This document shows positions 33,843 through 42,304 of a DNA stretch of 64,000 nucleotides, in pieces (position 1 is the first letter of the stretch; each line of letters opens with the position of its first letter). The stretch lies in contig NZ_BMHQ01000004.1 of NCBI RefSeq assembly GCF_014641195.1, forward strand, positions 1-64,000. Direction: 5' to 3'. A program made the translations under genes and the position numbers. This DNA comes from Marinithermofilum abyssi (GTDB lineage: Bacteria; Bacillota; Bacilli; Thermoactinomycetales; DSM-45169). The notes below the pieces were generated by a model. The model ran no database searches. It was not told where the DNA came from and saw nothing but the letters and a program-made list of their open reading frames with translations.

Positions 33843-34673
33843 TTACTTGATAAACCCCAATTCCGGATAGTCGGTGATAATGCCGTCAACGCCGTTGTAT
33901 ACCATTGCTTCGGCAGTCTGTTTGTCCAGAATGGTATAGGGAGTGATCTTCATTCCCAACAAGTGGATATTATCGACAAGATCTTTATCCACCAGCTTGT
34001 GGTTGGGGTTGACATAGTCGGCATATGTAGCAAATTCCAGGAGTTGCTGCTTGGAGATCCCGTCCGGATTTTCCGAGAGACTGACCAATACACCGATCGG
34101 TACCTGGGGCAACAGGCGGTGGAAAGTTTTCATGGAGTTTTGGTCAAAGGATTGAACGATGATGTTTTTATGGGATTTGTGAAGGTTTCGCTCTTTCAAC
34201 TCATTGGCCACTTTCTTTTCGATGCCGGGATACAGAGACGGCTGTTTCAACTCGATCAGGATCCCGATTTTTCCCTGGTATTTATCTAACACTTCGTCCA
34301 AGGTCGGAATCCGTTCCCCTTTAAACTCGGGTCCGAACCAGCTGCCAGCATCCAGTTGGCGGATCTCTTTCAAGGTGTAGTCCTTCACATTACCGGTTCC
34401 GTTGGTGGTCCGGTCCACGGTGGTATCGTGAATGACAACCAGGTGACCGTCTTTGGTCATTTGCACGTCCAGCTCAAAATAATCCGCCTTCATCTCTACG
34501 GCTTTGTCAAAAGCAGCCAGGGTGTTTTCCGGTGCGTGTCCCGATGCGCCGCGGTGGGCAATGTTCAAAAAGCTGTCTTCCGCGTGAGCAACAGAAGCAT
34601 TACCGTCCAATGCCGGGCCGACCGCCAAACCAAACATCAAAACGACAGCCAGCAACATGGGTTTCCAGCGCAT
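33843..34673 (-). CDS. glpQ: secreted glycerophosphodiester phosphodiesterase
   Basis: A 276-residue GDPD-family enzyme. A signal peptide (MRWKPMLLAVVLMFGLAVG ... SVAHA) is cleaved near residue 31. Active-site motifs follow: AHRGASGHAPENTL (the HRG and PEN residues), ELDVQMTKDGHLVVIHD (E-x-D and H-D) and ELKQP. It hydrolyses glycerophosphodiesters, and possibly exposed teichoic acid, to glycerol 3-phosphate outside the cell. ATG at 34673 is preferred because GAGGG lies about seven bases upstream; the ATG two codons earlier is too close to it. It stands alone on the minus strand. Confidence 0.88.
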   Translation of the reverse strand: MRWKPMLLAVVLMFGLAVGPALDGNASVAHAEDSFLNIAHRGASGHAPENTLAAFDKAVEMKADYFELDVQMTKDGHLVVIHDTTVDRTTNGTGNVKDYTLKEIRQLDAGSWFGPEFKGERIPTLDEVLDKYQGKIGILIELKQPSLYPGIEKKVANELKERNLHKSHKNIIVQSFDQNSMKTFHRLLPQVPIGVLVSLSENPDGISKQQLLEFATYADYVNPNHKLVDKDLVDNIHLLGMKITPYTILDKQTAEAMVYNGVDGIITDYPELGFIK

Positions 34674-34907
34674 GATCATACCCTCTTCCTTTTGTTGTTC
34701 AGGTACATTGTAGGGAGAGTGTATAAAGAAGGATTTAAACATAATAAAACCTTTTGTAAATTTTAATACCTAAGTTGAATTAGCTTTCTGCCTGCTAGAC
34801 TGGAATACCGGCTGTTCCATAGTGAACAGAGGATTCAGGCGTTTTTACTGGAGAAGACACCCACACATATTCTTTGCTAGTTTCGTAGATATAACATAGG
34901 AGAACTA

Positions 34908-35672
34908 ATGGAGAACAGGGTGATCGATTTGGTGCGTACTCTCAGATACGTAAGAAGCAAATGGACACAGGCCAATTTGTTAACCAGGCATTCCCCGACA
35001 GCAGCACACGTACCGGCGACGCTTCCCTTTTCCGCTGCCAATATGAAACGGTTGCTTTCCCGGTATTCCACGTTGTATGTCAAACCGGATGCCGGTGGAC
35101 AGGGAATCGGTGTGATTCGTGTGGACCGACGAAAAGGACGCGGGTATCTTGTCCGGACCGCCGGCAAAAGAATGGTTTCCAAAGATAGTAAAGCCCTGTT
35201 TCGGGTGTTAAGGAAATCAACCAAACATCGTCGATATGTGATCCAACAGGGGATTCCCAGTGTGACGCTGAAGGGAAACCCTTTTGCTATCCGAGTGCAT
35301 ATCCAGCGTGTTCAGGGAAAATGGGTGATTGGAGGCGTGGCGGGAACAGTGGCTCCCCCAAGGAAGATTGTGACAAACCGTCACCGCGGCGGGACACCGA
35401 TGGAGATGAACGTGTTGCTGAAGCGGCATTTGGGATACAACAAAAATCAACGTTCTAATATGAAGCAGCAGTTGGAAAAGTTGTCTCGGGAAGCGGCCAG
35501 AGCCATGGCTAAAGGGTATCCCCGTATTCGGGAGTATGGGATTGATTTTGGCCTGAATTCCAATGGAAAACTGTGGATCTATGAAGTAAATATCACTCCA
35601 GGCATTGCCATCTTTGCATCCCTGCCGAATAAGGGGCAGTATTACCGAATTCTTCGTTTACGGAAACGTTGA
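34908..35672 (+). CDS. YheC/YheD-type coat-associated ATP-grasp protein
   Basis: A 254-residue protein of the YheC/D group (ATP-grasp fold). Visible motifs are LYVKPDAGGQGIGVIRV (nucleotide-binding Lys and Gly-rich loop), IQQGIPSVTL, FAIRVHIQRVQGKW and, near the C terminus, EYGIDFGLNSNGKLWIYEVN with the metal-binding Glu/Asn. Bacillus relatives are associated with the endospore coat; the ligation product, if any, is unknown. It is shorter than the Bacillus proteins (about 360 residues), lacking part of the N-terminal region. An AGGAGA site precedes the ATG. Confidence 0.75.
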   Translation: MENRVIDLVRTLRYVRSKWTQANLLTRHSPTAAHVPATLPFSAANMKRLLSRYSTLYVKPDAGGQGIGVIRVDRRKGRGYLVRTAGKRMVSKDSKALFRVLRKSTKHRRYVIQQGIPSVTLKGNPFAIRVHIQRVQGKWVIGGVAGTVAPPRKIVTNRHRGGTPMEMNVLLKRHLGYNKNQRSNMKQQLEKLSREAARAMAKGYPRIREYGIDFGLNSNGKLWIYEVNITPGIAIFASLPNKGQYYRILRLRKR

Positions 35673-35810
35673 AAATAACGACTGTCTTGTATAGAGCGAG
35701 ATTCATGGAACATAGCTTGATGATCTCATGGGATCCCGTTCACCTATCATAAATACCTCCTCCGGTTACTATCTTCTATTGAATAGACTTGTCGGAGAGG
35801 AGATGGAAAG

Positions 35811-37001
35811 ATGCGGATGGTCTGTTCTGCGTGCAGCAAAAGCAGAGCATTTGAATTGATCGGGATGTGCGATTGCGGTGGTGTCTGGATGGTGGAATAT
35901 GACTTGGATCGCGTAAAAGCGAAAATGACCCGGGAAGTTTTGCAAAGACGACCGGCCTCGATGTGGCGTTATCGGGAATTGCTGCCGGTACAGAACCAAC
36001 AGGCAGTTGTTTCTCTGGGGGAAGGGTGGACGCCGCTGCTCTCTTTGGATCGATGGGCGAAATCCCTTCCTGTCGGTCAAATCTGGGTGAAGAGAGAAGA
36101 ACAAAACCCGACAGGCAGTTTCAAAGCTCGGGGATTTTCGGTTGCGGTCTCCTTGCTTCAGGAGCGGAGCATCCGAAAAGCAGCCGTTCCCTCCAATGGC
36201 AATGCGGCTTCTGCTTTGGCTGCGTATGCTGCAAGGGCAGGCATCGAGGCATATGTGTTTGTTCCGCAAGATTGCCCAGGGATGTTTGTTCGGGAAGCGG
36301 TCAGCTTTGGAGCCTCCACTTGGCTGGTAGATGGATTGATTCATGATGCGGGAAAAATCATTGAAGACGGAAAAAAAGAGCACGGGTGGTTCAATGTTGG
36401 AACCGCCAAAGAACCGGGCCGCCTGGAAGGAAAAAAGACCATGGGGCTGGAGATGGCCGAGCAGATGGGATGGCAGTTGCCCGATGTAATTTTGTACCCT
36501 ACTGGTGGCGGGTCCGGTCTGATCGGCATTTGGAAGGCTTTTCGCGAGCTGAAAGCGTTGGGGCTTGTACAAGGGGAGATGCCGCGATTTGTCAGCGTGC
36601 AAGAAGAAGGCTGCACCCCCATTGTAGATGCGGTCAAGAAACAGACAACTCAGGTGATCCCTCCGGCCAATCCGCCAGCTTCTTCGCCGACGGGTGTCAG
36701 GGTCCCCCGGCCGCCCGCAGGGGCACTGATCTTATCCATCCTGCGGGAAACCGAAGGGACGGCGGTGGCGGTCACGGCGGAAGAAATCGCCGATGCCCAA
36801 CGTATATTGGGTGCACATGGCATCTCGGCGTCGCCGGAGGGAGGAGCTGTGGCAGCAGCATTGCTTTGGCTCTGTGACAGCGGCTTTATCCGTTCAGATG
36901 ACCGGGTGGTGTTGTTTAATACCGCGCATGCATTGAAATACTGGCATTATCCCGCGCCACGAGAGATTTCAGTCATTCGAGAGTATAGAGAAATGGAGTA
37001 A
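35811..37001 (+). CDS. threonine synthase-like PLP-dependent lyase
   Basis: A 396-residue fold-type II PLP enzyme. The N terminus has four Cys (CSAC ... CDCGG), a small zinc-ribbon seen in archaeal-type threonine synthases. The PLP Lys105 is in NPTGSFKARG, and the phosphate-binding loop is PTGGGSGLIG. SNGNAASALAAYAARAG is also typical. Threonine synthase (O-phosphohomoserine to threonine) is the closest match, but some relatives act on other substrates and there are no threonine-pathway neighbours here. The ATG at 35811 has GGAGAGGAG upstream. A terminator follows. Confidence 0.75.
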   Translation: MRMVCSACSKSRAFELIGMCDCGGVWMVEYDLDRVKAKMTREVLQRRPASMWRYRELLPVQNQQAVVSLGEGWTPLLSLDRWAKSLPVGQIWVKREEQNPTGSFKARGFSVAVSLLQERSIRKAAVPSNGNAASALAAYAARAGIEAYVFVPQDCPGMFVREAVSFGASTWLVDGLIHDAGKIIEDGKKEHGWFNVGTAKEPGRLEGKKTMGLEMAEQMGWQLPDVILYPTGGGSGLIGIWKAFRELKALGLVQGEMPRFVSVQEEGCTPIVDAVKKQTTQVIPPANPPASSPTGVRVPRPPAGALILSILRETEGTAVAVTAEEIADAQRILGAHGISASPEGGAVAAALLWLCDSGFIRSDDRVVLFNTAHALKYWHYPAPREISVIREYREME

Positions 37002-37041
37002 ACGACTCGGGAAGTCCATTTCTGATCTATAACATCGAGTA

Positions 37042-37077
37042 AACAGGGACGTCTGTTATTGGACGATCCTGTTTTTT
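37042..37077 (+). terminator. terminator of the threonine synthase-like gene
   Basis: AACAGG-ga-CGTC pairs imperfectly with GACG-at-CCTGTT, followed by TTTT. Confidence 0.65.
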
Positions 37078-37313
37078 GGATAGCTCTCATGCCAGTCTTT
37101 TATCATGGCTTTCGAGTAAAGGACCGGATGGGATGGCGTCTGTTGGCTGACCAAAATGCATAAGGTCCTATCGGAGTCCGTACTTCAAATTCCCGCTTGT
37201 GTTGGTGATTCTCCATATAAACGAATAAAAAAACGGCCTTAGGCCGAAGATTGGGAAAAATGAAAACAAAACATTGCAGAAAAACGTGATAAGGAGATGT
37301 GCCTAAGTTGCCG
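37078..37313. other. non-coding gap before the 46-aa gene
   Basis: Together with the flanking terminators, the 312-base gap from 37002 to 37313 shows no reading frame with a ribosome binding site. It holds only the two convergent terminators at 37042-37077 and 37227-37246. Confidence 0.4.
37227..37246 (-). terminator. terminator of the 46-aa Cys-rich protein gene
   Basis: The palindrome CGGCCTTAGGCCG at 37234-37246 is followed, on the minus strand, by TTTTTTT. Confidence 0.75.
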
Positions 37314-37454
37314 TTACCGATACATGAAGTCGATCTGCTGCTTAACCCATTGATTGGAGCAGCACTCTTTCAATACGGAATCTTTCGACTCCTTGATTTC
37401 GGAACCGCACACTTGGCAGATAGCCACATGCGTCGTGTTGAATTCCTGTTCCAT
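37314..37454 (-). CDS. small Cys-containing (zinc-ribbon-like) protein, 46 aa
   Basis: A short gene with a complete set of signals: -35 TTTACA and -10 TATAAT, a GGGAGGG site seven bases before ATG at 37454, and a terminator. The protein begins MEQEFNTTHVAICQVCGSEI and ends QWVKQQIDFMYR. CQVC (C13, C16) and CC (C31, C32) could bind one zinc ion. It recalls small zinc-finger proteins of spore formers, but I cannot name a family. A dyad overlaps the promoter spacer, suggesting repression. Confidence 0.7.
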   Translation of the reverse strand: MEQEFNTTHVAICQVCGSEIKESKDSVLKECCSNQWVKQQIDFMYR

Positions 37455-37484
37455 ATCGGAACCCTCCCTGAAGAAGTTACACAT

Positions 37485-37514
37485 ATTATACTATAACAGT
37501 ATACGTTATGTAAA
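37485..37514 (-). promoter_or_regulatory. promoter with overlapping dyad for the 46-aa gene
   Basis: On the minus strand TTTACA (37509-37514) and TATAAT (37485-37490) are 18 bases apart. The spacer holds a perfect inverted repeat, ATAAC-N7-GTTAT (37493-37509), well placed to act as an operator. Confidence 0.6.
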
Positions 37515-37657
37515 CATCTGTGATACAACAAAACCGAAATCGGGCGTCGATTGAAAGCAGGCCGCGAACAAAGGGAAGAGCGGCTTTCAAAAATACCCTC
37601 CAAACCTGGACGTCGGATTACACGAGAGAACAGTTATTGGACAACAAAGATAAAAGC

Positions 37658-37686
37658 TTGACAACGTTTTGTTCTTCCCGTAAAAT
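37658..37686 (+). promoter_or_regulatory. promoter of the hisS-aspS operon
   Basis: TTGACA at 37658-37663 and TAAAAT at 37681-37686 are separated by 17 bases. Transcription would begin near 37693, giving a leader of about 375 bases that includes the T-box. Confidence 0.7.
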
Positions 37687-37769
37687 ACATATTCAAACCA
37701 AGCTTTTTGGATTGGGAAATGCTTCTCTTTGTTCGGCGATGTACAAAGTAATGGATTATGCATGCCTAT

Positions 37770-38035
37770 GAAGGGAGAGTACCCGTTCACCGGGCAGCCA
37801 GAGAGGAGACGCCGTGGCTGCAAGCGTCTCTCTGTCACGATTCGGGGAAAGACACCTGGAGGTTCCGGACCGAAATCCCGTCAAGGAGAGTAGAGCCGGA
37901 CGTCCGCCGGACGATACCCGGCTTAAAGAGGGAGACGCTGTTTTTCGTACATATCGATCGTCTCCAAACAAGGGTGGCACCACGGGAACCAATCTCTCGT
38001 CCCTGACAACACGGTCAGTGGCGGGAGATTTTTTA
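37770..38035 (+). promoter_or_regulatory. T-box riboswitch (His) controlling hisS-aspS
   Basis: The leader shows the T-box sequence AGGGTGGCACCACGG at 37971-37985, where the CCA end of uncharged tRNA would pair. Stem I has AGTA on its 5' side (37777-37784 region) and an AGAGAGG bulge (37799-37805). The likely specifier codon is CAC (His) at 37853-37855, just after GGGGAAAGA. The terminator stem is 37991-38030 (AATCTC with GAGATT) followed by a T-run to 38034. Uncharged tRNA-His would favour the antiterminator and switch on hisS-aspS, as known for Bacillus. Confidence 0.85.
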
Positions 38036-38068
38036 TTGATTCGGAAAAAGACAAAGGAGGCGGGCAGG

Positions 38069-39337
38069 ATGGCTTTTCGGATACCCCGGGGCACAGTGGA
38101 TCTGATGCCGGGTGAAGTGGAAAAGTGGCAGTATGTGGAAAGTAAGGCGCGGGAGTTGTGTCGCCGTTATCATTTCTCGGAGATTCGCACCCCGATCTTC
38201 GAGCACACGGAGCTGTTTCAGCGGGGGGTGGGGGAGACCACCGATATTGTGGAAAAAGAGATGTACACCTTTACGGACCGCGGCGACCGCAGTCTGACGC
38301 TTCGTCCGGAAGGGACGGCGGGGGTGGTTCGTTCCTTTGTGGAAAAAAAGGTGTTCGGTCAGCCCCAGCCCACCAAGTGGTATTATATCGGGCCGATGTT
38401 TCGCTATGAGCGGCCCCAGGCAGGGCGGCAGCGCCAGTTTCACCAATTCGGCGTCGAAGTGTTCGGGACAGAAGAGCCGGCGATGGATGCGGAGATTATC
38501 GATTTGGGTGTTCAGTTTTACCAATCCCTCGGTCTGACGGGCGTGAAGGTGGAGCTGAACAGTGTCGGCTGTCCCCAGTGCCGGCCGGTTCACCGGGAAC
38601 AACTGGTGAAGTTCCTCACCCCGCGCAAAGACGAACTGTGCAAGGATTGCCAGTCTCGCCTGGACCGAAATCCGATGCGGATTTTGGACTGTAAAAATGA
38701 GCGCTGTAAGGAACTGACCCAGGATGCCCCGAAAATGGTGGACTGTCTTTGCGATGAGTGCCGCACGCACTTTGATGCGGTGAAGGAGTACCTGGATGTA
38801 CTGGGTGTAGACTATGTGCTGAATCCGCGGTTGGTTCGCGGGCTGGATTATTACACCCGGACGGCTTTCGAGTTCACTGTGGAGAGCAAAGGTTCCCAAG
38901 CGGGAACTGTCGGCGGCGGCGGCCGCTACAACGGGCTGGTAAAAGAAATCGGCGGGGATGACGTGCCGGGCATTGGTTTTGGTATTGGCATCGAACGAAC
39001 CCTGCTGGCTTTGGAGGAACAAGAGGTGACCCTTCCTATCGATTATGGGGTGGATTGTTACCTGGTCACGCTGGGGGAAGAGGCCAAGCGTCAATCCGTC
39101 ACGCTGCTGAAGGCCTTGCGGCAAGCAGGTTGTTCGGCTGAGCGGGATTACCTGGACCGCAAGATGAAAGGGCAGATGAAGGCGGCGGACCGTGCCCAAG
39201 CCCGTTATGTGGCGATCTTGGGTGAAAATGAGCTGAAAGCAAACAGCATCGTTGTCAAAGAGTTGGCTACGGGCGAACAAGAAACGATCGCACTGGACCA
39301 ATTTGTGGATTATGTACGGGAAGGCAGTCGGAAATAG
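38069..39337 (+). CDS. hisS: histidyl-tRNA synthetase
   Basis: A 422-residue class II synthetase. Motif 1 region is HFSEIRTPIFEHTELF, motif 2 YYIGPMFRYERPQAGRQRQFHQ, the His-binding stretch LVRGLDYYTRTAFEF, and motif 3 GIGFGIGIERTLL. A C-terminal anticodon-binding domain (about 325-422) follows. ATG at 38069 follows AAAGGAGG; the same frame stays open upstream only because it runs through the T-box. It precedes aspS by 12 bases in an operon regulated by tRNA-His. Confidence 0.96.
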   Translation: MAFRIPRGTVDLMPGEVEKWQYVESKARELCRRYHFSEIRTPIFEHTELFQRGVGETTDIVEKEMYTFTDRGDRSLTLRPEGTAGVVRSFVEKKVFGQPQPTKWYYIGPMFRYERPQAGRQRQFHQFGVEVFGTEEPAMDAEIIDLGVQFYQSLGLTGVKVELNSVGCPQCRPVHREQLVKFLTPRKDELCKDCQSRLDRNPMRILDCKNERCKELTQDAPKMVDCLCDECRTHFDAVKEYLDVLGVDYVLNPRLVRGLDYYTRTAFEFTVESKGSQAGTVGGGGRYNGLVKEIGGDDVPGIGFGIGIERTLLALEEQEVTLPIDYGVDCYLVTLGEEAKRQSVTLLKALRQAGCSAERDYLDRKMKGQMKAADRAQARYVAILGENELKANSIVVKELATGEQETIALDQFVDYVREGSRK

Positions 39338-39349
39338 GAGGAGGACAAC

Positions 39350-41140
39350 ATGAAAAGCGTATATCGGACCCATCATTGCGGCCAATTGGATAAATCACAC
39401 GTGGGACAGGAAGTCGTCATTAACGGTTGGGTGCAAAAACGAAGGGACTTGGGTGGCTTGATTTTCTTGGACCTACGGGATCGATCCGGTGTGGTGCAGG
39501 TCGTGTTCAACCCGGAAATTTCCGAAGAAGCGGCTCGATTGGCGGACAAGGTACGGAGTCAATATGTGCTGGCGATCCGGGGGGAAGTGATTGAGCGGTC
39601 ACCGGATACGATCAACCCGAAAATGAAAACCGGGGAAATCGAGGTCCAGGGAAAAGAGCTGGAAGTATTAAACGAATCCAAAACACCGCCCTTCATGATC
39701 GAAGATGATGTGGACGTGGACGAAACCGTTCGCCTCAAGTATCGCTACCTCGATCTGCGGCGGCCGGTGATGCAACGGACGCTTCAGCTGCGTCACCAAG
39801 CGATGCAGGTGGCCCGCCGGTTCCTGGATCGGAACGGGTTTGTGGAAGTGGAGACGCCTATGCTGACCAAAAGCACCCCGGAAGGGGCACGGGACTATCT
39901 GGTGCCGAGCCGGGTGCATCACGGTGAGTTTTATGCGCTGCCCCAGTCGCCGCAAATTTTTAAACAGCTCTTAATGGTGTCTGGGATGGAACGGTATTTC
40001 CAGATTGTGCGGTGTTTTCGGGATGAGGACCTGCGTGCAGACCGGCAGCCGGAATTCACCCAGATCGATATTGAAGCTTCCTTCTTGGAACCGGAACAGT
40101 TTCTCAGCATGATGGAAGAACTGGTGGCCGAACTGTTCCAGGAAACGATCGGTTTGGACGTACCCCGTCCCTTCCAGCGCTTGACCTATCAAGAAGCGAT
40201 GGAACGTTACGGCAGTGATAAACCGGACCTGCGCTTCGGCATGGAATTGGTGGATCTCTCGGAAATCGTGAAAGAATCCGGCTTCAAGGTGTTTGCATCC
40301 ACAGTGTCTGGCGGCGGTAAAGTGAAGGCGATCAACGCCAAAGGAAGTGCCGGCTGGAGCCGCAAGGAAGTAGACCAATGGGGACAAACGGCTCAGGAGC
40401 TAGGGGCAAAAGGACTGGCCTGGCTGGCTTTCAAAGAGGAAGGTCTCAAAGGGCCGGTGGCCAAATTCCTGTCCGAAGACGAAGTGGCACAAATCGGACG
40501 CGCGATGGATGCGCAAACCGGCGATATGATCCTGTTTGTGGCGGACAAGCCGCAAACGGTCAACGATGTGCTGGGTGAACTGCGCCTGCGCCTGGGTAAA
40601 TCGCTCAACCTGATTGACGAGAAAGCGTTCCGGTTCGCCTGGATCACAGAATTTCCGTTGCTGACCTATGATGAAGAGGATGGCCGTTACTACGCCAACC
40701 ATCATCCCTTTACCATGCCGATGGAAGAAGATATTCCGTTGTTGGAGACGGACCCGGGCAAAGTGCGCGCCCAAGCTTACGACATGGTGCTGAACGGGTA
40801 TGAAATCGGCGGGGGCAGCCAGCGGATTCACCGCCGGGAAGTGCAGGAAGCCATGTTCAAAGCACTCGGCTTCACCATGGAGGAAGCTAGAGAGCAGTTC
40901 GGTTTTATGATGGATGCCTTTGAGTACGGTGCTCCGCCCCATGGAGGGATCGCTTTCGGGTTTGACCGGATCGTGATGCTGCTGGCCGGACGGAACAACT
41001 TGAGGGATTGCATCGCTTTCCCGAAAACGGCAAGCGCCAGCTGCCTGATGACGGAGGCACCGTCCCCGGTAGATGAAAAACAGCTGGATGAGCTGCATAT
41101 TCAGGTAAAAGAAAAGCCTTCCCATAAAAAAGAGATTTAG
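39350..41140 (+). CDS. aspS: aspartyl-tRNA synthetase (bacterial type)
   Basis: A 596-residue class IIb synthetase. The N-terminal OB-fold anticodon-binding domain (about 1-105) includes [20 protein letters not shown]. The catalytic core has motif 2 [18 protein letters not shown] and motif 3 [19 protein letters not shown] insertion domain (about 300-410) marks the bacterial type. Whether it also charges tRNA-Asn cannot be read directly. It is the second gene of the T-box-controlled operon and is followed by 6S RNA, as in Bacillus. Confidence 0.96.
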   Translation: MKSVYRTHHCGQLDKSHVGQEVVINGWVQKRRDLGGLIFLDLRDRSGVVQVVFNPEISEEAARLADKVRSQYVLAIRGEVIERSPDTINPKMKTGEIEVQGKELEVLNESKTPPFMIEDDVDVDETVRLKYRYLDLRRPVMQRTLQLRHQAMQVARRFLDRNGFVEVETPMLTKSTPEGARDYLVPSRVHHGEFYALPQSPQIFKQLLMVSGMERYFQIVRCFRDEDLRADRQPEFTQIDIEASFLEPEQFLSMMEELVAELFQETIGLDVPRPFQRLTYQEAMERYGSDKPDLRFGMELVDLSEIVKESGFKVFASTVSGGGKVKAINAKGSAGWSRKEVDQWGQTAQELGAKGLAWLAFKEEGLKGPVAKFLSEDEVAQIGRAMDAQTGDMILFVADKPQTVNDVLGELRLRLGKSLNLIDEKAFRFAWITEFPLLTYDEEDGRYYANHHPFTMPMEEDIPLLETDPGKVRAQAYDMVLNGYEIGGGSQRIHRREVQEAMFKALGFTMEEAREQFGFMMDAFEYGAPPHGGIAFGFDRIVMLLAGRNNLRDCIAFPKTASASCLMTEAPSPVDEKQLDELHIQVKEKPSHKKEI

Positions 41141-41164
41141 GTGGTTTTGAAGATTGTTTACCGC

Positions 41165-41194
41165 TTGATATGGAAATCGTTTCTGTGGTACCAT
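41165..41194 (+). promoter_or_regulatory. promoter of 6S RNA
   Basis: TTGATA (41165-41170) and TACCAT (41189-41194) are 18 bases apart, with a predicted start near 41201. Confidence 0.55.
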
Positions 41195-41200
41195 AAAAAC

Positions 41201-41390
41201 ACTAAAAAGAGCCCTGCGATGTTTGTGATCCACCGGAAGTTTTGAGCCAACACCTTTACAATGGGAGCCTGGCGTCACTTGTGGGCGCAGATGCCCTTCG
41301 GGGACCTTGTAAACACAAGTGCAGGGCACCCACCTGCCGAGAGCAGGTTCAAAACTACGGGAGCCACGGCATAATGGGGCTCTTTTCTTT
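41201..41390 (+). ncRNA. ssrS: 6S RNA
   Basis: About 190 bases form one long, interrupted hairpin. The closing stem pairs AAAAAGAGCCC (from 41204) with GGGGCTCTTTT (to 41386). Inside, CCCTGCGATGTTTGTG pairs with CACAAGTGCAGGG, and GTTTTGAGCC (41240 region) with a downstream GGTTCAAAAC segment; the large central bubble mimics an open promoter. 6S RNA binds the housekeeping RNA polymerase holoenzyme and restrains transcription in stationary phase. The position right after aspS matches bsrA of Bacillus subtilis. Confidence 0.88.
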
Positions 41391-41460
41391 TTGCCGATAA
41401 AGGATAAGGAAGCTGTCTATAATAGGAACGAGGAGTCTTTCATGAAAAAGGAGACAGCAA

Positions 41461-42030
41461 ATGAAACTGGGTGTGGACATCGACGGCACCATTAAAAATA
41501 CACAGAAAGCCGCTGTCCAGGTATACAATGAAGAACTGGGACGCAAAGTGAAACAAGAAGATGTCACCGATTTTTATCTGGATAAAGCCTATGGGCTGAG
41601 TAAAAAAGAAGGCGCCCGCTTATGGCGCAAGCTGGAACACAAGATCTACTCCCTGGGAGTGCCGCTTCCCAATGCTGCCGAAGTCTTGACGGACCTGAGG
41701 GAGCAAGGGCACAAGGTGTATTTTGTCACCGCACGTCCGGGGATGAGGCGCATCCGGGATGTCACCGTAAAATGGCTGCAAAAACACGGTTTTCCCTACG
41801 ATGGCAACAACCTGCACATGGGCAGCCAGAACAAAGCGGTGGTGGCGCAAAATCTGGGGATTGAACTTTTTTTCGAAGATGCTCCGCATCATTTGGATAA
41901 ACTGGTGGAAGCCGGAGTGCCCACGGTGGTTGTCGATGCCGTCTACAACCGGGATTATAACCCGAAGGTGCCCCGTATCCATAAATGGGAACAGGTATAT
42001 GATCTGATCGAAAAAATAAAGCAAAAGTAA
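41461..42030 (+). CDS. 5'-nucleotidase-like HAD phosphatase (NT5C family)
   Basis: A 189-residue HAD-superfamily protein. Motif I is GVDIDGTIKN (D6 and D8), motif II FVTARP, and motif IV lies in LFFEDAPHH. Members are annotated as putative 5'(3')-deoxyribonucleotidases or nucleotidases; the true substrate is not evident. AAAAAGGAGACAGC precedes the ATG and a strong terminator follows. It lies just downstream of 6S RNA as a separate unit. Confidence 0.8.
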   Translation: MKLGVDIDGTIKNTQKAAVQVYNEELGRKVKQEDVTDFYLDKAYGLSKKEGARLWRKLEHKIYSLGVPLPNAAEVLTDLREQGHKVYFVTARPGMRRIRDVTVKWLQKHGFPYDGNNLHMGSQNKAVVAQNLGIELFFEDAPHHLDKLVEAGVPTVVVDAVYNRDYNPKVPRIHKWEQVYDLIEKIKQK

Positions 42031-42056
42031 CCCCGTCTCTGAAGAGCGGGGTATTC
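42031..42056 (+). terminator. terminator of the nucleotidase gene
   Basis: CCCCG-t-CTCT pairs with AGAG-CGGGG around a two-base loop, followed by TATTCTTGT. Confidence 0.65.
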
Positions 42057-42084
42057 TTGTACAGAATGGACCAATCCAGATTTT

Positions 42085-42215
42085 CCTTTGGCTCGTGCCT
42101 AGTCATCGCACCCACAAGGCATTTAGTCGTGCGATGTGTCGCTCCATTCCATTGTCAGACCGGACAGTATCGCATCTGTGACGTCGGAAAGGGAGCGACT
42201 TTTATTTAAGAAGTT
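42085..42215. repeat. dispersed hairpin repeat, copy 2
   Basis: This non-coding stretch before the rarA stop holds CATCGCA/TGCGATG arms (42104-42136 region) and GTCGCTCC/GGAGCGAC arms (around 42138 and 42197). Between them is the shared core GGACAGTATCGC followed by GACGTCGGAAAGGGAGCGAC (from 42162). The core matches copies 1 and 3; the outer hairpin of those copies is not present. Confidence 0.5.
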
Positions 42216-42304
42216 CGTCATCAAGCTGAAGCACCTAAAAAGGATGCTTTCCGAACGTCCAAACCGTCTTAAACAAAACAAACGGTCGAGCGGCACCGGT
42301 ATAC

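Noticed and set aside
37814-38068. In-frame 85-codon N-terminal extension of hisS
   Set aside because: It runs through the T-box leader and its terminator. HisS homology starts at the ATG at 38069, behind AAAGGAGG.
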